Source: Deltaproteobacteria bacterium (lineage in GTDB: Bacteria > Myxococcota_A > UBA796). From it: 22,886 nt of DNA. A model generated the notes under the pieces. It made no database searches and was not told the DNA's origin. It saw only the letters and a list, made by a program, of their open reading frames with translations. The position numbers and the translations under genes are program-made. Shown here piece by piece: positions 20,704 through 22,886 of this stretch. Every line of letters starts with the position of its first letter. Within the stretch, counting starts at the first letter, position 1. The stretch lies in assembly GCA_002707085.1 (NCBI GenBank), contig PALY01000092.1:13745-36630 (forward strand). The letters run 5' to 3'.

Positions 20704-22886
20704 TTGGCGACCTCCGAGGTGGTGTTTTGTCCGATGAGGTGCGCGAGCCAGCGACGACTGGTGCCTCGCATGTCATCGAGGATGGTGTAGAGGAAAGGAA
20801 GCAGAAATAAGGTGAGCAGAGTGCCTGTGGCGAGACCACCGACAACGACCCGTCCAAGGGGTGCGTAGGGCATGCCCACGAAACTCGCGTCGCCAATTGT
20901 CATGGGGACAAGACCAAAAATGGTGGTCAAGGCTGTCATCAAAATGGGGCGGAGCCTTCGGGTCCCACCTTCGATCAGCGCTGTTAAACGATCGGTTCCT
21001 GATTCGCGCAGTCGGGTCACCAGGTCGATGTACACAATCCCGTTATTAACGACAACGCCCACCAATATGACCAGTCCCACACCACTCATGGTGTCGAAGG
21101 ATGTGTCCGTTAGAAACAGCATCCAATACACACCCAAGAATGCCATGGGAACGGTTGTGATGATGCTCATGGGAAGCAGAAAGCTTTCAAAAAGTACGCC
21201 CATGATCAAGAAGACGAAAATTACCGATAGGAGCAATGCCATGTTGCGGGCATCGTCCTCTTCCCGGTCTTGTTCTTGAGACCATGATTTGGACCACGTG
21301 TAGCCTTCAGGAAATTGCATTTCTCGTAAAGCCCGCTCCATGGTCGACCAAGCCTGCTCTTTCGATAGGCCGTCTTCTAGGTCTACGGTGATTGGGTAGC
21401 TTGTGATGCGATTTTCGCGGTGAATGGAACTGATGCCTTGGGCGTAGTCCGTATTTGTCACCGTTCGCAGGGGCACCACCTTCATGGTTGTGGGTGAGAA
21501 CATGGGGAAGTCCAGAAGCCGGCTCAGGTCTTTTCGGTCGTCAAGGCGAAAGCGGGCAACGACATCAATATCTTTGTTTCCTTCATGAAATTCAGGCAGC
21601 GCCGATGCTCGAAGGGCGAAGCCCACAGTCCGTCCAATTTGTTGTGGGCTGATTCCATGCCTAGAGGCTGAGTCCCGATCCACACTCAGCCGAATTTCCC
21701 TTCCTCCTTCTGCTTCCATTTCTGGAATGGCACCGACGACACCGGGAATGGCATTGATCACTCGCTGTACGGAGTTGCCCAGTCTCTCAAGTGTCAGTGT
21801 GTCTTCTCCATGAAGGAAGATTTCAATCTGGTTGATGGGAGGTCCGCCCGAACCACCCCAGCCAATCCCGAGTTCAACACCTGCGATTTGCGGTAGATTT
21901 TCCTTTGCATCATCGATGACATCGTCTCTTTGGAGCATTCCGTCTTCGCGTTCCGCGAGGTACACCGTGGTACTGCCCCGCTGGCTGGTGTCCCTCATTC
22001 GGGCGCGCCATGTGCGCACACCCCATCGCTCTTTATTTTCTTCGACGTACGCATCGATTGTTTCAATGACGTTCAGCCTGTCATAGTAGCTGGCATCAGC
22101 CGACACTTTGTAACGAATGCCAAAATCGTCCAGATTCCCTTCGGAAGCTTGGTTGCATCCCACCGCTTGAACAGGCACCACCATCGTTACAAAAACGAGA
22201 GATATCAGCAGCATTAAGGCGTCAGTACGGTTCGATAAGAACCACTGGAGAGAGTTCCGATAACGGTTGGATAGCCACGTGACCCAGGGAGGTTCTACGG
22301 ATGCTTTGGTGTTTTGAATCACCGTAGTGGTGAGCGGCGTAAAGAAGAGTGCGACCAGTAGACTGATTCCGAGCGCCCAGACCACGGGCATACCCAGTTC
22401 ACTCATAAAGAATGAAAAATCAGCATCGCCGCTCATCAGGATGATGGGAAGAAACACCACCATTGTGGTGAGTGTGGAGAGTGTGATGGCCAGACCAATA
22501 TCGGTGGTGCCTTTCACTGCCGCGGTTTGAACCCCATCCCCTTGTTGCCGTCGTGCATCGATGCTTTCGACGACGACGATGGCATTGTCAACCACCATAC
22601 CAACGGCGAGCATCAAGCCCATCAAGCTGAGCAGGTTTAAGGAGCGGCCCGCAAAATATGTGGTGGTGACGGTCAGCAATAGGGTGAACGGAATGCATGC
22701 CGCGATGAGCAGGGTCATCTTCCATTGGCGCAGAAATGCAAACAGCACAACGATGGCGAACAGCCCACCCCACAGGGCTGTATCCAATAGATTATCGATG
22801 GATCCTTGAATCAAGTCCCCTTGATTGAAAAAGGTGACAAACTTGATGCCCTTACATCGAGGATCGTTTTCCAATTCTACGAAGGT
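20700..22886 (-). CDS. RND efflux pump, AcrB/HAE type (5' end outside window)
   Basis: The frame runs off the right edge; 728 residues are visible of the usual 1020-1050, so TM1 and most of the first porter half are missing and no true start is present. TM2-TM6 carry WKMTLLIAACIPFTLLL and GLMLAVGMVVDNAIVVVES, the TM4 proton-relay motif, with Asp-Asn where AcrB has Asp-Asp. After TM7 comes the second porter loop (about 240-520) with IEIFLHGED and VDRDSASRHGIS, and then TM8-TM12 with GVLFESFLLPMS, GVVVNNGIVYIDLV and LRPILMTALTTIFGLVP. It uses proton motive force to expel drugs, lipids or other molecules through the TolC-family partner encoded next. Substrate class cannot be read from sequence. 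The Asp-Asn relay is common outside the AcrB subgroup. Confidence 0.92.
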   Translation of the reverse strand, partial: TFVELENDPRCKGIKFVTFFNQGDLIQGSIDNLLDTALWGGLFAIVVLFAFLRQWKMTLLIAACIPFTLLLTVTTTYFAGRSLNLLSLMGLMLAVGMVVDNAIVVVESIDARRQQGDGVQTAAVKGTTDIGLAITLSTLTTMVVFLPIILMSGDADFSFFMSELGMPVVWALGISLLVALFFTPLTTTVIQNTKASVEPPWVTWLSNRYRNSLQWFLSNRTDALMLLISLVFVTMVVPVQAVGCNQASEGNLDDFGIRYKVSADASYYDRLNVIETIDAYVEENKERWGVRTWRARMRDTSQRGSTTVYLAEREDGMLQRDDVIDDAKENLPQIAGVELGIGWGGSGGPPINQIEIFLHGEDTLTLERLGNSVQRVINAIPGVVGAIPEMEAEGGREIRLSVDRDSASRHGISPQQIGRTVGFALRASALPEFHEGNKDIDVVARFRLDDRKDLSRLLDFPMFSPTTMKVVPLRTVTNTDYAQGISSIHRENRITSYPITVDLEDGLSKEQAWSTMERALREMQFPEGYTWSKSWSQEQDREEDDARNMALLLSVIFVFLIMGVLFESFLLPMSIITTVPMAFLGVYWMLFLTDTSFDTMSGVGLVILVGVVVNNGIVYIDLVTRLRESGTDRLTALIEGGTRRLRPILMTALTTIFGLVPMTIGDASFVGMPYAPLGRVVVGGLATGTLLTLFLLPFLYTILDDMRGTSRRWLAHLIGQNTTSEVAK

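Overview
The window looks like a piece of chromosome from an uncultured Myxococcota-like (former deltaproteobacterial) Gram-negative. The support is three very large, Asp-rich, secreted proteins built of MopE-type repeats and ending in Cys/TM/Arg tails of the MYXO-CTERM kind, several lipobox lipoproteins, an RND/TolC pair and a periplasmic HtrA protease. No phylogenetic marker is present, so this placement is an inference. I see no tRNA, rRNA, CRISPR array or insertion sequence.

Left part (1-3190): a DMT/EamA permease, cut by the window edge, diverges from a small alpha/beta hydrolase. The hydrolase converges on a compact flagellin. A minus-strand pair follows: a two-TM protein and a tiny twin-CX3C lipoprotein, joined by a TTGA stop/start overlap.

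Centre (3280-14740), the most unusual part: two tandem paralogues on the plus strand (3363-5771 and 5985-8840) form complete duplicated transcription units. They share an upstream block, an identical signal-peptide region, a GATase/flavodoxin-like N-domain, 6+1 versus 8+1 MopE-type repeats, a C-terminal sorting signal and a co-varying terminator hairpin. They converge on a minus-strand cluster read right to left. It contains a cytoplasmic effector-associated-domain-like/TM/periplasmic SH3-like protein, a 1060-residue protein with a comparable N-domain plus MopE and thrombospondin-3-like repeats, a His6-bearing YtkA-like lipoprotein and a di-haem cytochrome c peroxidase lipoprotein. The last three overlap one another. 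The combination recalls the MopE/surface-peroxidase pair of Methylococcus and suggests a surface metal (perhaps copper) and redox system.

Right part (14735-22886): a possible short leader ORF with two Trp codons runs into trpG by a GTGA overlap, followed by trpF. A convergent minus-strand series holds a PQQ-type glucose/sorbosone dehydrogenase lipoprotein, a DegP/HtrA protease, a TolC-family protein and an RND pump truncated by the window edge. Pump and TolC overlap by ATGA and should form one efflux operon.
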